Below, piece by piece: positions 9,225 through 17,971 of a stretch of 64,000 bases of DNA (positions are counted from its first letter, which is position 1; every line of letters starts with the position of its first letter). Position numbers and translations under genes: made by a program. The notes beneath the pieces were generated by a model. It saw nothing but the letters and a program-made list of their open reading frames with translations. It did no database searches and was not told where the DNA came from. The DNA comes from Alloacidobacterium sp963823845 (lineage in GTDB: Bacteria; Acidobacteriota; Terriglobia; Terriglobales; Acidobacteriaceae): assembly GCA_963823845.1 (NCBI GenBank), contig CAWGND010000021.1, positions 1-64,000 on the forward strand, written 5' to 3'.

Positions 9225-10543
9225 AACACGAAGAAGTGAATCAGGGAGTTCTGCGGGCCTACCTGGATGGCGAACTCGATTCCACGCGACTCTTTGCAGT
9301 CGAGCAGCACCTGCAGGGTTGCAGCGTGTGCTCCGGCGAGGTCGCCATCCTACGGAATCGTGCTGCCTTTGTCCGTGACGGACTCGACAGATTGCCAAAG
9401 TTGCCCGATGCCGATACCTCCGCGAGGGCCTGGTCTGCGTTTCAAAACAAGCGGGAGGAATTGATGGACGGTGATCAGAATCGGTGGACCTTGTGGCAGA
9501 AGTTATCCCTTGCAGGCGGATGCCTAGGCGTCGCCGCAGTCACTTTGGTGCTGACCGTAGCGCCAGTTCGAGCATGGGCGGAAAACCTGTTGGCCATTTT
9601 TCGCGTAGAGCGTTTCACCATACTCGAGATAAACCCCGCTACCTTGAAGAGTGCGGGGCTGCAAAACAATCAGTTGCTTAATCAGACGATAGGTCGCGTT
9701 CTCTCCGATGAAATCACGGTAACTCAGAGTCCTCAAAAGCCGCAGCTCATGGCGAATGCAGCAACTGCCTCGAAGGTTGCGGGGTTTCCAGTACAGCTTC
9801 TTCTTGGCCAAACACCGTCCAGTCTCCTGTTGGAGAGCGGGATCGGCATGAACATGAAACTCGATGGTGACCGTATCCAATCCATACTCGATGAGGCGGG
9901 ACGCAGCGACCTGCGAATTCCGGCATCGGTGGACGGAGCCGTCATTGGGGTTCGAGTGCCAGCTGGCGTGATGGCATTCTATGGGAACTGCGGCGATGTC
10001 GCGTCCAGGATGATGGGCCAGGCGGGTGCCAGCCCGGGCACGAAGAACCCTTCAGCAAGTGCGGATCATCATGTTGTCGTTCATCTTGGCAGTGCGGATA
10101 AATCCGTCTCGGAGGCTGGCGTCGAGATTCAAGCCAGACACGCGAACAGGGTCAGCGCAGGCGAGACATCCGGACAGGAGCCCGATGCCACGTGCGTTTC
10201 GCTATTCGAGATTCCCAGCCCGACTGTGTCCGCTCCCCAGGAAATCGATCCCGCCCAGATCGCGCAGGTAGCGCTTCAGTTTCTTGGCATGAGCGCCAAC
10301 GACGCTGCCAACTTTACGCAGACCGTCGACTGGACCTCGACGCTCGTTCTCCCCGTGGTCCGCGGTGAATCGAAGTACGAGCAGGTGCATGTCAACGGCA
10401 ATGAAGGCGCATTGTTGCGCGCGGCCAATCAGAACCAGTCTGGCCACTTTTCGCTCATGTGGGTGGACAATGGAATCGTCTTCGCTCTGAACGGAACCGG
10501 AGACGATACTACGGCAATCAACCTGGCCTCGCAATTACAGTAG
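9221..10543 (+). CDS. Membrane anti-sigma factor with zinc-finger N-terminus
   Basis: 440 residues. The N-terminus has the anti-sigma zinc-finger pattern H-x3-C-x2-C (VEQHLQGCSVC, His30, Cys34, Cys37) that clamps ECF factors. One transmembrane helix lies at about 93-115 (LAGGCLGVAAVTLVLTVAP). The remaining 320 residues would be periplasmic and include a Ser/Pro-rich region; this part probably senses the signal, but no known sensor domain is recognised. ATGA overlap with the sigma gene and an 18-bp gap to the ABC gene make a four-gene operon. A larger than usual periplasmic domain is notable. Confidence 0.85.
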   Translation: MKHEEVNQGVLRAYLDGELDSTRLFAVEQHLQGCSVCSGEVAILRNRAAFVRDGLDRLPKLPDADTSARAWSAFQNKREELMDGDQNRWTLWQKLSLAGGCLGVAAVTLVLTVAPVRAWAENLLAIFRVERFTILEINPATLKSAGLQNNQLLNQTIGRVLSDEITVTQSPQKPQLMANAATASKVAGFPVQLLLGQTPSSLLLESGIGMNMKLDGDRIQSILDEAGRSDLRIPASVDGAVIGVRVPAGVMAFYGNCGDVASRMMGQAGASPGTKNPSASADHHVVVHLGSADKSVSEAGVEIQARHANRVSAGETSGQEPDATCVSLFEIPSPTVSAPQEIDPAQIAQVALQFLGMSANDAANFTQTVDWTSTLVLPVVRGESKYEQVHVNGNEGALLRAANQNQSGHFSLMWVDNGIVFALNGTGDDTTAINLASQLQ

Positions 10544-10560
10544 AGAGAGCCGGAACGTGC

Positions 10561-11478
10561 ATGGCAACTCTTACAATCGATGCGTCGCAGCTTAGGAAGG
10601 CCTACGGAACTCGTACTGCCGTCCGCGATCTGACCCTCCAGGTTGGTCGCGGAGAGGCCTTCGGGTTTCTAGGCCCGAATGGCGCCGGCAAAAGCACTTC
10701 GATCAAGATGCTGCTTGGCCTGGTTAAGCCAAGCGGTGGCAGTGCTTTTCTGCTTGGTCAACCGGTGGGCACGCGCGAGGTGCGAACTCGCGTTGGCTTT
10801 CTCCCTGAACATTTCCGCTTCTATGATTGGCTCTCAGCTTCGGAGCTGATCGCATTTCATGGAAGGCTATGCGGTCTGGCGGAAGACAAGCTGCGTCGGA
10901 AGATCCCGCAGTTGCTTGAACGGGTAGGCCTCGGCGCGCAACACAACAAGCCCATTCGTAGTTTCTCCAAGGGGATGATGCAGCGCGTCGGCCTGGCGCA
11001 GGCAATCGTCAATGACCCAGAAATCCTCTTTCTGGACGAACCCACTTCCGGCCTTGATCCAGCTGGACGTAAGCTCGTGCGTGAAGTTATCGCCGAGCAG
11101 TGTAGTCGCGGCGCCACGGTCTTTCTTAACTCGCATCTGCTCGGCGAAGTCGAGCAAAGCTGCGACCGCGTAGCCTTCATTCGGGATGGCCGCATCATCG
11201 GCATGTATGAGATGGGCGCGTGGCAGTCAGCTCAGACGGAAGTTGAAATCAGAGTCGCGCGTGTTAACTCCGTAGCGATAGAGCAGCTCAAAGGATTCAC
11301 GCAGGACATTCGCCTTGTCGGGCAAGTTCTGCAACTGCGTGTGGGAAAAGCAGACGATCTTCCAGAGGTTGTTCGCTGCCTGGTCGAGGCAGGTGCGGAG
11401 GTCTTCTCTGTCGTCCCGCAACGAGTCAGCCTGGAAGACTTGTTTCTGCAGATGATGGGACCGGACCCCGGCCTATGA
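10561..11478 (+). CDS. ABC transporter ATP-binding protein
   Basis: 305 residues. Walker A is GPNGAGKST (38-46), signature SFSKG (134-138), Walker B ILFLDEP with catalytic Glu160, and the H-loop is NSHLLGEVE. The C-terminal extension (185-305) is typical of the CcmA/NatA-like subfamily that powers export or drug-efflux pumps with a separate membrane subunit. The ATG at 10561 lies 18 bp after the anti-sigma stop; the last codon overlaps the permease start (ATGA). The substrate is unknown. Confidence 0.93.
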   Translation: MATLTIDASQLRKAYGTRTAVRDLTLQVGRGEAFGFLGPNGAGKSTSIKMLLGLVKPSGGSAFLLGQPVGTREVRTRVGFLPEHFRFYDWLSASELIAFHGRLCGLAEDKLRRKIPQLLERVGLGAQHNKPIRSFSKGMMQRVGLAQAIVNDPEILFLDEPTSGLDPAGRKLVREVIAEQCSRGATVFLNSHLLGEVEQSCDRVAFIRDGRIIGMYEMGAWQSAQTEVEIRVARVNSVAIEQLKGFTQDIRLVGQVLQLRVGKADDLPEVVRCLVEAGAEVFSVVPQRVSLEDLFLQMMGPDPGL

Positions 11479-12431
11479 GAGAGAACGCAATCGACGTGCG
11501 CCTGCCGGCGAGCGCTCCCGAACCGTCGGCTAACGAGGGACCAGCTATCGAGCGAGCCGCAGAGCCGTCCGCTTTCGGTCTTTCGCGCGGGCCTGGTGCA
11601 GTGCGTACAACTCTGCTAATGGCGCGAGTCACCTTTCGTGAGGCGGCAAGACGCAAGATTCTCTGGATCGCCATGCTGGCAGGCGTCGCATTCCTGGCTC
11701 TTTTCTGGACGGCGCTTCATTTCGTTCTGAAACACCAGAGACACCAGACTTCGACTGTCGATTTTCGCGAAGGCATGGTCATGATGACCATGATGGTGCT
11801 CTATGCCGGAAGTATGATGACTTCTCTGATGGCAGTGCTGACTTCCTGCGACACACTCTCTGGGGAGATCGCGTCAGGCACAATTCACGCCATAGCCACT
11901 AAGCCGGTGGAACGCTGGTGCCTTGTGCTTGGCAAGTGGATGGGCTTCGTGGGGATGCTGACGCTCTATGTGTTGCTCATCGAGGGTGGCTCGATCCTGA
12001 TCAGCTGGCTCGAAAGTGGATACCGCCCTCCACACGGCCTCGCTGTGCTCAGTCTGATCTGGTTGCAAGCCCTGGTACTGCTCGGGGTGACCATGGCAGC
12101 GAGTACATGTTTCTCATCGCTTACCAGTGGCGCCGTCTCGCTCGGGCTGTACGGCCTGGCATTTGTTGGCGGATGGATCGAGCAGTTTGGATCGTTGCAA
12201 CATGTAAAAGCTTGCATCAATCTCGGAATTCTCTCAAGTCTCATCATGCCTAGTGATGCCCTGTGGCGGCGCGCCGCCTTCAAATTCCAGCCACCGCTGC
12301 TTGGAACCGTTGGTGCTACTCCCTTCAGCAGCACATTGGTGCCGAGTAATGCCATGGTGGTTTACGCTGCTCTCTATGCAGTTCTAGTCATGTTGCTGGC
12401 GCAGGTTCTCTTCTCACGCCGTGATCTTTAG
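11475..12431 (+). CDS. ABC-2 type permease
   Basis: 318 residues with about six membrane segments (IAMLAGVAFLALFWTALHF, MVMMTMMVLYAGSMMTSLMA, MGFVGMLTLYVLLIEGGSI, LAVLSLIWLQALVLLGVTM, LGLYGLAFVGGWI, MVVYAALYAVLVMLLAQVLF). A cytosolic N-terminus of about 50 residues precedes them. It is the membrane partner of the ATPase at 10561, which it overlaps by 4 bp. The pair resembles NatAB-type exporters. The operon ends here: the next gene is on the opposite strand. Confidence 0.9.
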   Translation: MRENAIDVRLPASAPEPSANEGPAIERAAEPSAFGLSRGPGAVRTTLLMARVTFREAARRKILWIAMLAGVAFLALFWTALHFVLKHQRHQTSTVDFREGMVMMTMMVLYAGSMMTSLMAVLTSCDTLSGEIASGTIHAIATKPVERWCLVLGKWMGFVGMLTLYVLLIEGGSILISWLESGYRPPHGLAVLSLIWLQALVLLGVTMAASTCFSSLTSGAVSLGLYGLAFVGGWIEQFGSLQHVKACINLGILSSLIMPSDALWRRAAFKFQPPLLGTVGATPFSSTLVPSNAMVVYAALYAVLVMLLAQVLFSRRDL

Positions 12432-12602
12432 TCTTTAAGCGCGGCCTTTCTCACTCTATGACTCCGCTTGTGCCCAAATAGTTCGTTCAAGCACAGCGGG
12501 GGTGATTCAAGTGCCGATTGACCAGTGAATCGGAAATGTGCTTGAACGGAACCTGCGGGTTGCCACTTGTGGGGAAAGCGACTAATCATCCATATGGAGC
12601 AA

Positions 12603-12875
12603 TTAGCGACTGTGCTCTCCCTCACGCAGGTGAGAAACCCTCCTCGGAAGATCTTCGTGAAGTTCATGGTGCAATTCGTCTACCTTTAGCTTGGCTTTTT
12701 CCAAAGCTTTCTTTCCCTCTTTAGTTAGTTTGTAGACTCTTCGTCTTCGTCCGCTGACGTTCATTAATTCCGAAACGAGAAGCCCGTTGCGCTCCATTCC
12801 GTGGAGGAGGGGATAAAGAGTTCCCGGTCCAATCCGGTAGCGTTCAACCTCACCTCCGCGCGACGTCGGCTCAGG
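12603..12875 (-). pseudogene. PadR-family regulator lacking its N-terminus
   Basis: The readable part (YRIGPGTLYPLLHGMERNGLL, then GRRRRVYKLTKEGKKALEKAK) is the second half of the PadR winged helix and the start of its dimer helix. A TAG at 12876-12878 closes the frame upstream, so about 30 residues, including the first DNA-binding helices and a start codon, are missing. An internal ATG at 12797 could make only a 64-residue stub. PadR proteins are repressors of stress and efflux genes; this one should not bind DNA. The next gene on the other strand is also broken. Confidence 0.75.
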
Positions 12876-12912
12876 CTATTCTTCTGAAGAAGTTGAAATG
12901 GAGATTTGCAGC

Positions 12913-13446
12913 ATGGCGAAACTTGTCTACGGATTGAATCAGTCCCTCGATGGCTACGTCGACCACATGAAACTTGGCCCGCCTGCGCCCGCGGCCTTTC
13001 GTCACTTCATCGAGCTGGTGCGTGGCCTGACGGGCTCGATATACGGTCGCCGCTTGTACGAGGTCATGCGTTATTGGGACGAAGACCTTCCTGATTGGGA
13101 TGAGGAGGACCGCGACTTCGCGGTGGCGTAGCGGAGCCAGCCGAAGTGGGTTGTGTCGCGTTCGCTCAAGTCAGTTGGCCCCAACGCAACGCTTATCGCG
13201 GATGACTTCGAGACGGTGATACGCAGGCTGAAGGCTGATCTGGCCGGCGAGATTCAGGTTGGCGGACCAGAGCTGGCGCAAAGCCTGACCGAGACCGGTC
13301 TTATCGATGAGTATCAACTCTACCTCCGCCCCGTCGTGCTTGGCAGCGGCAAGCCATTCTTCGCCGGCCCCGGGCCGCCGCTCCGCCTTGTGGCCAACGA
13401 ACTGATCGCCGAGGGCGTGATTCGGTTGACGTACGTTCCTGCTTAA
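12913..13446 (+). pseudogene. Dihydrofolate reductase / RibD C-terminal family protein with one amber codon
   Basis: From the ATG at 12913 the frame (MAKLVYGLNQSLDGYVDHM, IYGRRLYEVMRYWD) matches the RibD-C/DHFR-like family. A TAG at 13129-13131 (codon 73) interrupts it. Past the stop, the same frame continues perfectly (RSQPKWVVSRSL, EIQVGGPELAQSL, YQLYLRPVVLGSGKPFF) to the TAA at 13444-13446. The family usually has Trp at this place, so TGG to TAG is the likely change. With readthrough it would be 177 residues; as it stands the NADPH-binding half is lost. These proteins are reductases of unknown substrate. Confidence 0.8.
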
Positions 13447-13523
13447 TCGCGCGACTGGCCCGGCGGATAGCGCCGACGCGTCAGGCCCACTTTGCATCGT
13501 GAGCGGAAATCCAAACTGAGACA

Positions 13524-13667
13524 CTACCAACGTTGTAGGGTTCGCTGCGGAACCTCCTTCAGAGCCCTGGCAATTTCGCTGCTCCGTGCTCCATCTGAAT
13601 TTTGCCGCACGAAGTCCACGACCGCCGCCAGGTCCTCTGCTATGTCTTTCATGCGGCGTTTTGCCAT
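13524..13667 (-). CDS. Short HTH protein or fragment
   Basis: 47 residues from the ATG at 13667 (MAKRRMKDIAEDLAAVVDFV ... ARSSEIARALKEVPQRTLQRW). The second half is a helix-turn-helix of the kind that heads Fic and other toxin-linked proteins, where a SxEIAxxL-xxVPxRTLQR pattern occurs. The frame stops right after the recognition helix, so it is probably an N-terminal fragment. Four direct repeats of GCGCCAATTA lie upstream (13701-13775), a likely operator for it. Confidence 0.5.
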   Translation of the reverse strand: MAKRRMKDIAEDLAAVVDFVRQNSDGARSSEIARALKEVPQRTLQRW

Positions 13668-13700
13668 CCGTCCCCGTCCTTTTTATTGCGCGATTGCAGT

Positions 13701-13775
13701 TATAGCGCCAATTAGGACACTGAATCGCGCCAATTACAAGATAATCGCGCCATATAACGAGGGTCGCGCCGTAAT
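13701..13775. repeat. Four direct repeats of the form (T)CGCGCCAATTA, about 20-bp period
   Basis: GCGCC cores start at 13705, 13727, 13747 and 13766. The first two are GCGCCAATTA exactly; the third reads GCGCCATATA and the fourth GCGCCGTAATT. Spacing of 22, 20 and 19 bp puts all copies on one face of the helix. They lie between the HTH fragment (leftward from 13667) and the antitoxin remnant, so an operator array or plasmid-type iterons are both possible. Confidence 0.55.
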
Positions 13776-13917
13776 TGTGGGGCTATTCTGCCTATACGAC
13801 GCGATTCCTACCGCATCAGGAATGCCCTCTCGCCTCCTTGCCCACCAGTCCCAACACCCGTCCCGAACAATGAGGCTTTCCGGCAAGATCAAGGTAAACG
13901 AGCGATCCCTCATCCCA

Positions 13918-14228
13918 TTACTCAATTTTTCGCTTCGTTCTCTTAATGCGAATTCGCTGCGGCAACCGCTCTTCTTCAAGCTGAAGGCCCACGTTGTCGT
14001 TTCTGGGGTCCGCGAGGTCTCCCAATCTGTCGGCCATTCCCATGACGAAGAGAACAGTCGAATAGTGGCCCATGGCCACGCCAGGATCGCCCTTTTCGAT
14101 GTTCCCCATGTAGTGCGGCTGATCGATGCACGCTGCGCAGCCAAACTGGCAGGGATACGACGACGACGACGCGCGTCCCGGATGTCATGCCCCAGCTTGC
14201 GAAGCGCGCGCCGCACGGGAATTGGCAA
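13918..14228 (-). pseudogene. XRE-family antitoxin-like regulator (HipB-type), frameshifted
   Basis: Reading from the ATG at 14228, the frame gives VRRALRKLGHDIRDARRRRRI then ASLAAQRASISRTT, an XRE helix-turn-helix. After that, MGNIEKGDPGVAMGHYSTVL and FVMGMADRLGDLADP continue in a second frame to the stop at 13918. One base change in register near 14110 joins them. Family members are the antitoxin partners of HipA kinases. No HipA gene follows; the downstream sequence is unreadable. A 15-bp palindrome at 14292-14306 is placed as its operator. Confidence 0.7.
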
Positions 14229-14291
14229 TATTGTCGGTTTCTTTAGTTTTCATGGTCAGCGTCCATAAACGTGAACACTAAATAAATAAGA

Positions 14292-14306
14292 TAACGTTCA
14301 ACGTTA
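14292..14306. promoter_or_regulatory. Palindrome TAACGTT-C-AACGTTA
   Basis: A perfect 7+7 inverted repeat with one central base, in an AT-rich stretch 64 bp upstream of the antitoxin-like start at 14228. XRE antitoxins normally repress their own operon through such palindromes. The stretch from here to 14610 holds no other gene I can support. Confidence 0.5.
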
Positions 14307-14610
14307 AATAAGAACACCCTCTCGGTCTATTCTCAGCCCAAGCGCCACAATAAGCCCGTCCGCCGACCGACAATCCGAGCCGCTTCTGCGATCATCCCAG
14401 ACGGCAACTATTTGCCGTCTTCATCGGCTCCTTCACCGACTTTTCTCCGCTCCACCCGTGCCTTACAACCGGCGTTTATTTCATCGGTGCTCGCCGTCAA
14501 GGGTCGAGATGAACTCGCTGCGCTCGCCCTTGACTGCTCCGCGCCGCTACAAACGCCCCGAGGCGTCACGGGTTTCGTGAAGAAAAAATTTGCTTTCAAG
14601 GAGCAAAGAC

Positions 14611-15558
14611 ATGAAGAACGACGCCAACAACACGAGCCGTCAGGACGTGTACAGCCGCATCACCTCGCAGATCGTCACGAGCCTCGAACAGGGCCTGCGC
14701 CCCTGGGTCAAATCGTGGAACGCCGAACACGCTGCCGGACGTATCACGCGACCGCTGCGGTTCAACGGCCAGCCCTATTCCGGTATCAATATCCTCTCGC
14801 TCTGGATGAGTGCCACTGCGCAAGGCTTCGCCATTCCCATCTGGATGACCTTCCGCCAGGCAATTGAACTCAACGCTCACGTCCACAAGGGCGAGACGGG
14901 CTCGCTCGTTGTGTACGCCAATGCCATTACGCGCACCGACCGCGATGAGAAGACCGGCGAGGACGTCGAGCGCGAAATCCCGTACCTGAAAGGCTATACA
15001 GTATTCAACGTCGAACAGATCGACGGCCTGCCTGATCATTACTACGCCAAGGCTGCACCACAGCTCGATACCGTCGCCCGCATTGACCGCGCCGAAAAAT
15101 TCTTCGCCGACTGCAAAGCCACCATCCGGCATGGCGGCAATCGTGCCTATTATGCGCAAGAGATCGATTACGTTCAGATGCCGCTATTCGAGTCCTTCCG
15201 CGATGCCGAAAGCTACTACTCCACACTCGCGCATGAGATGACTCACTGGACGAAGCACCCTTCGCGCCTTGCGCGGGATCTGGGCCGCAAGCAGTGGGGT
15301 GATGAAGGCTACGCGCAGGAAGAACTCGTTGCCGAGCTGGGTGCTGCGTTTCTAGGCGCAGATCTGAAACTGGCGATCGAGCCGCGCGAGGAGAACGCCT
15401 CCTACATCGCCAACTGGCTGGATGTTCTGAAGAACGATACGCGATTCATCTTCAAGGCCGCCGCCCACGCCCAGCGCGCGGCGGATTACCTGCGTGCCTT
15501 CAGTGGAACTGACGCCGCACGGGCCGCGGGCGAGCGGCCCTTTTCACTTCTCTGTTGA
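14611..15558 (+). CDS. ArdC-family antirestriction protein
   Basis: 315 residues from the ATG at 14611, preceded by AAGGAG. The N-terminal half (SRQDVYSRITSQIVTSLEQG, PWVKSW, LRFNGQPYSGINILSLW) is the ssDNA-binding ArdC domain; the C-terminal half is a zincin-like domain with the metal motif HEMTH (STLAHEMTHWTKHPSR) and the downstream YAQEELVAELGAAFLG. ArdC proteins travel on plasmids and integrative elements, coating incoming single-stranded DNA and shielding it from restriction. It lies just left of the first att-type repeat, fitting the end of an integrative element. No conjugation genes are visible. Confidence 0.92.
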   Translation: MKNDANNTSRQDVYSRITSQIVTSLEQGLRPWVKSWNAEHAAGRITRPLRFNGQPYSGINILSLWMSATAQGFAIPIWMTFRQAIELNAHVHKGETGSLVVYANAITRTDRDEKTGEDVEREIPYLKGYTVFNVEQIDGLPDHYYAKAAPQLDTVARIDRAEKFFADCKATIRHGGNRAYYAQEIDYVQMPLFESFRDAESYYSTLAHEMTHWTKHPSRLARDLGRKQWGDEGYAQEELVAELGAAFLGADLKLAIEPREENASYIANWLDVLKNDTRFIFKAAAHAQRAADYLRAFSGTDAARAAGERPFSLLC

Positions 15559-15610
15559 AGTGACCGAGTAAGGACCAAAACGAACGATCTTGCTGTTCGC
15601 TGATCGTTTC

Positions 15611-15879
15611 CTGTCCAACATAGCGGAGCCGTAAAACATTCATCGTCGCCTGAATGTTGGCCTACTATATTTACTTACTGTTGCACCGTTATTGGTGCGC
15701 CGGTTTCGTCGAGGAGTGACCCTAAATCTGTGGGGGATTTTGTGGGGACCCTCGCGGCAAAACGAGGCTAAATCAGGGTAAATGTTCGAAGCAGAAAACT
15801 CCCGCAACTCATTGAATAGAGCAGGCTTATCAAAAATCTGGTAATGGGTGTGAATCGCCCGGATGAGCCTTCTAAGCCG
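15611..15879. repeat. Att-type repeat, copy 1 (ends in tRNA-Arg anticodon arm)
   Basis: 269 bp that recur in the same orientation at 27439-27706 with roughly 85 percent identity by eye. The last 28 bp (15852-15879, GAATCGCCCGGATG-A-GCCTTCTAAGCCG) contain the CTTCTAA anticodon loop of a tRNA-Arg(TCT). The sequence diverges right after AGCCG. A hairpin (ACATTCA ... TGAATGT) sits near its left edge. I interpret it as the junction of two integrated elements. Confidence 0.75.
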
Positions 15880-15881
15880 CC

Positions 15882-16061
15882 ATGACCGAGGGCGTCTCTC
15901 GCTTCGAGCGACTGGTCGACATAGGAGGCGGTGAGGGTGAGATGCTCCGGGCCGTTCTTGATGCCACGCCAAGGCTTTACGGTATCCTGTTCGATCTGCC
16001 GCAGGTGGCGACCGGCGTCCGAGATTTTGACCGGCGATTCAATGGTCAATGCAGCCTCTAG
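15882..16061 (+). pseudogene. Internal fragment of an O-methyltransferase
   Basis: A 59-codon open frame reads LVDIGGGEGEMLRAVLDATP and then LYGILFDLPQVATG. This is the SAM-binding motif I region of the acetylserotonin/caffeate-type O-methyltransferases (dimerisation half and catalytic C-terminal part missing). It begins immediately right of the att-type repeat, so the gene was probably cut by the recombination event. The stretch 16062-16226 has no gene I recognise; a leftward frame from 16217 looks accidental. Confidence 0.6.
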
Positions 16062-16226
16062 CTTCATGAGCAGGTCTATGGGATCGTGAATTCGAGAATC
16101 AGGAACCGCAAGCTGCAATGGCAGTCGCCAGCTAGTCCGCACCAAACCTATGGGCGGATTGGTCAGCGGTCGTCCACTCTCCTTATCCCGACCCGGTACC
16201 GAGAAACCCGCTTCCATTTACGCGCG

Positions 16227-17240
16227 TTATCGAAATGATGATGTCAATTTGGAACTCGATAGCCATTTCACGACATATGGTGCAACGTTGTTATCGATCA
16301 GACGGAACTCTTCTTGCGTGAGAGGCAACTGATGCCATCTTTGCCGGGCATCCTTAGGCAGGTTATTTGTCGTGGCCGCATCGCTTCCGTACAAGATCCT
16401 CCTCACGCCTATTTGACGAATCCGTTCAACAATCAGACTGGATTTGTCTTCCCACATACCGGGTAACGCAATTCCGCAAACATCGAAATACACGTTTTTC
16501 ATGCGCGGATCATTGCGCTCGATTGCCTGGATGAATACCGACAGGGCCTGGTCAGTTGCCGGATCGTCATAGCCGCCACCTCCGGCAAGATGTGCAATCT
16601 GTACAGGAACGTCTGGCGCCTCCGGGAGAAGCTGCTCCAGGAAGATTCGAGCTTCTTTCGTTCCGTAAGCTCGGTGATGGTCGATGTTGGCGTGCATATG
16701 CACAGTGATCGCCATGCCGTATTTGTTGGCAGCGCGGAAGACACGACGCACCTTGGCGAGTTGGTCTGAATCATCGACGTTCACATCGGAATTACCGAAG
16801 TGCAGTTTGAGCCCGGTGCGCAGGTTTGGATCCTTTGCACAGCGCGCGACCTCCTTGATCGCATAAGGCCTGAGAGGATTCACGCTACAGAACCCAATGA
16901 GCCGGTCTGGATATTTCGCGACCTGGGCACTGGTCCAATCGTTCTCCGCCATGACGTGTGCGTATTCGTCGGGAACCGCTGGTTTGTTTGGATTGGAAAA
17001 ACTATATGCGACCGAGAGCACGATAGCCCGCTGAATCCCGGCCGCGTCGAGCTGCGCAATCAGGTCCTGAGCGTCAATTCCTCTCGGCCCGGGAATAGAT
17101 CTTGCACCAGCTTCGGGACTATACAAGTGTTGGTGATAATCAATGACCTCGGCGAGCGATCCCAAGTGTGTAAGAGCGGCAAATGTCATCAGGATCGCAA
17201 CGAGGCGGCTCACCGAGCGGCTTTGGACCAGATTGATCAA
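16227..17240 (-). CDS. Exported amidohydrolase-family (ACMSD-like) metal enzyme
   Basis: 337 residues. A signal peptide (LVAILMTFAALTHLGSLA) is followed by an amidohydrolase-2 barrel. Metal and active-site motifs are in order: HxH-like DYHQHLY, GLKLHFG, VHMHAN, IAHLAGGGG and a final LYGSDAA. This subfamily includes decarboxylases and lactonases of aromatic acids (ACMSD, LigI-like). An exported member is unusual because most relatives are cytosolic. No operon partner is adjacent: upstream is gene-poor sequence and downstream the att-type repeat. Confidence 0.85.
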   Translation of the reverse strand: MINLVQSRSVSRLVAILMTFAALTHLGSLAEVIDYHQHLYSPEAGARSIPGPRGIDAQDLIAQLDAAGIQRAIVLSVAYSFSNPNKPAVPDEYAHVMAENDWTSAQVAKYPDRLIGFCSVNPLRPYAIKEVARCAKDPNLRTGLKLHFGNSDVNVDDSDQLAKVRRVFRAANKYGMAITVHMHANIDHHRAYGTKEARIFLEQLLPEAPDVPVQIAHLAGGGGYDDPATDQALSVFIQAIERNDPRMKNVYFDVCGIALPGMWEDKSSLIVERIRQIGVRRILYGSDAATTNNLPKDARQRWHQLPLTQEEFRLIDNNVAPYVVKWLSSSKLTSSFR

Positions 17241-17704
17241 TACGGGTAACTATCTGTCAGCAAAATCCGTCCCCGCAAGGAAATTCTTCGCCACCTGTCC
17301 GACAGGTTCTTCCATACGGAGCACCGCAATGGCTCCTGGACATAGTCACAAGCCCAGTTGAGTGGCTCTGCCTCTTAGACATCAAGTCTTCGAATCTCCA
17401 ACCCCACTTTAACCCCACGGTAAGAATGACCATGCGTTCCAAATCATTCTTGCCCCCATAAGACATTTTGCCCCGTAGCGATCGGTGCCCAGAGCCGTTG
17501 CTCGCTGAAATCCGTTCATCGTCCTTCCTGTTCTCCCGCGCTTAAAACAGCCGAGCGGGTCCTGATCAACGCCGATACAGGAGTTCATCCCGATTTGCTT
17601 AATTCGAGCTTCGGGTGCGTTGCTGTTTCACGCGCTAGCCATGAGGTCACTCTCTTTACCGACGAACATGCAAAAGCTCAGCCCGCAACTCAGCGCGGAC
17701 GTCT
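17241..17704. other. Intergenic stretch without a supported gene
   Basis: About 460 bp upstream of the amidohydrolase. I see no convincing reading frame on either strand and no clear terminator or repeat. Confidence 0.5.
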
Positions 17705-17971
17705 CTAAGAACTCGGCCTGGATGTTGGCCGGACAGCTTCCATTGGGCAGGGTATTGGAATGTGATTAGGAGAAGCATGATCCGGAGGTGCAAGGCAACA
17801 AATACAGTAGGTCGCATTCCAGCCCAACTGCCAAGCTGGGCTTTGCTTTGCGTCAAAAGGTTGACCAGCGGAGCAGTCTTGGAATCCGTTCTCGTACTGT
17901 GCGCGGTCAAGGTCCTTCACGTCGTCTACGTGCTTCACCTTTTCCGGTTCATCTATTTCCGACTCTTCCAT
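17705..17971 (-). CDS. Small protein with RMF/CrpP-like motif
   Basis: About 88 residues from the ATG at 17971. The first half is acidic (MEESEIDEPEKVKHVDDVKD). It is followed by YENGFQDCSAGQPFD and SPAWQLGW, the EGxxD-xxxG ... W-x-x-GW pattern of ribosome-modulation-factor and CrpP-like small proteins. The last 35 residues look like read-through into noise, which suggests a frameshift near residue 52. Role unknown. Confidence 0.45.
   Translation of the reverse strand: MEESEIDEPEKVKHVDDVKDLDRAQYENGFQDCSAGQPFDAKQSPAWQLGWNATYCICCLAPPDHASPNHIPIPCPMEAVRPTSRPSS

Noticed and set aside
15768..16217. Leftward 149-codon frame at the att repeat as an integrase
   Set aside because: It has no catalytic R-H-R-Y residues, and part of it is antisense to the methyltransferase fragment.
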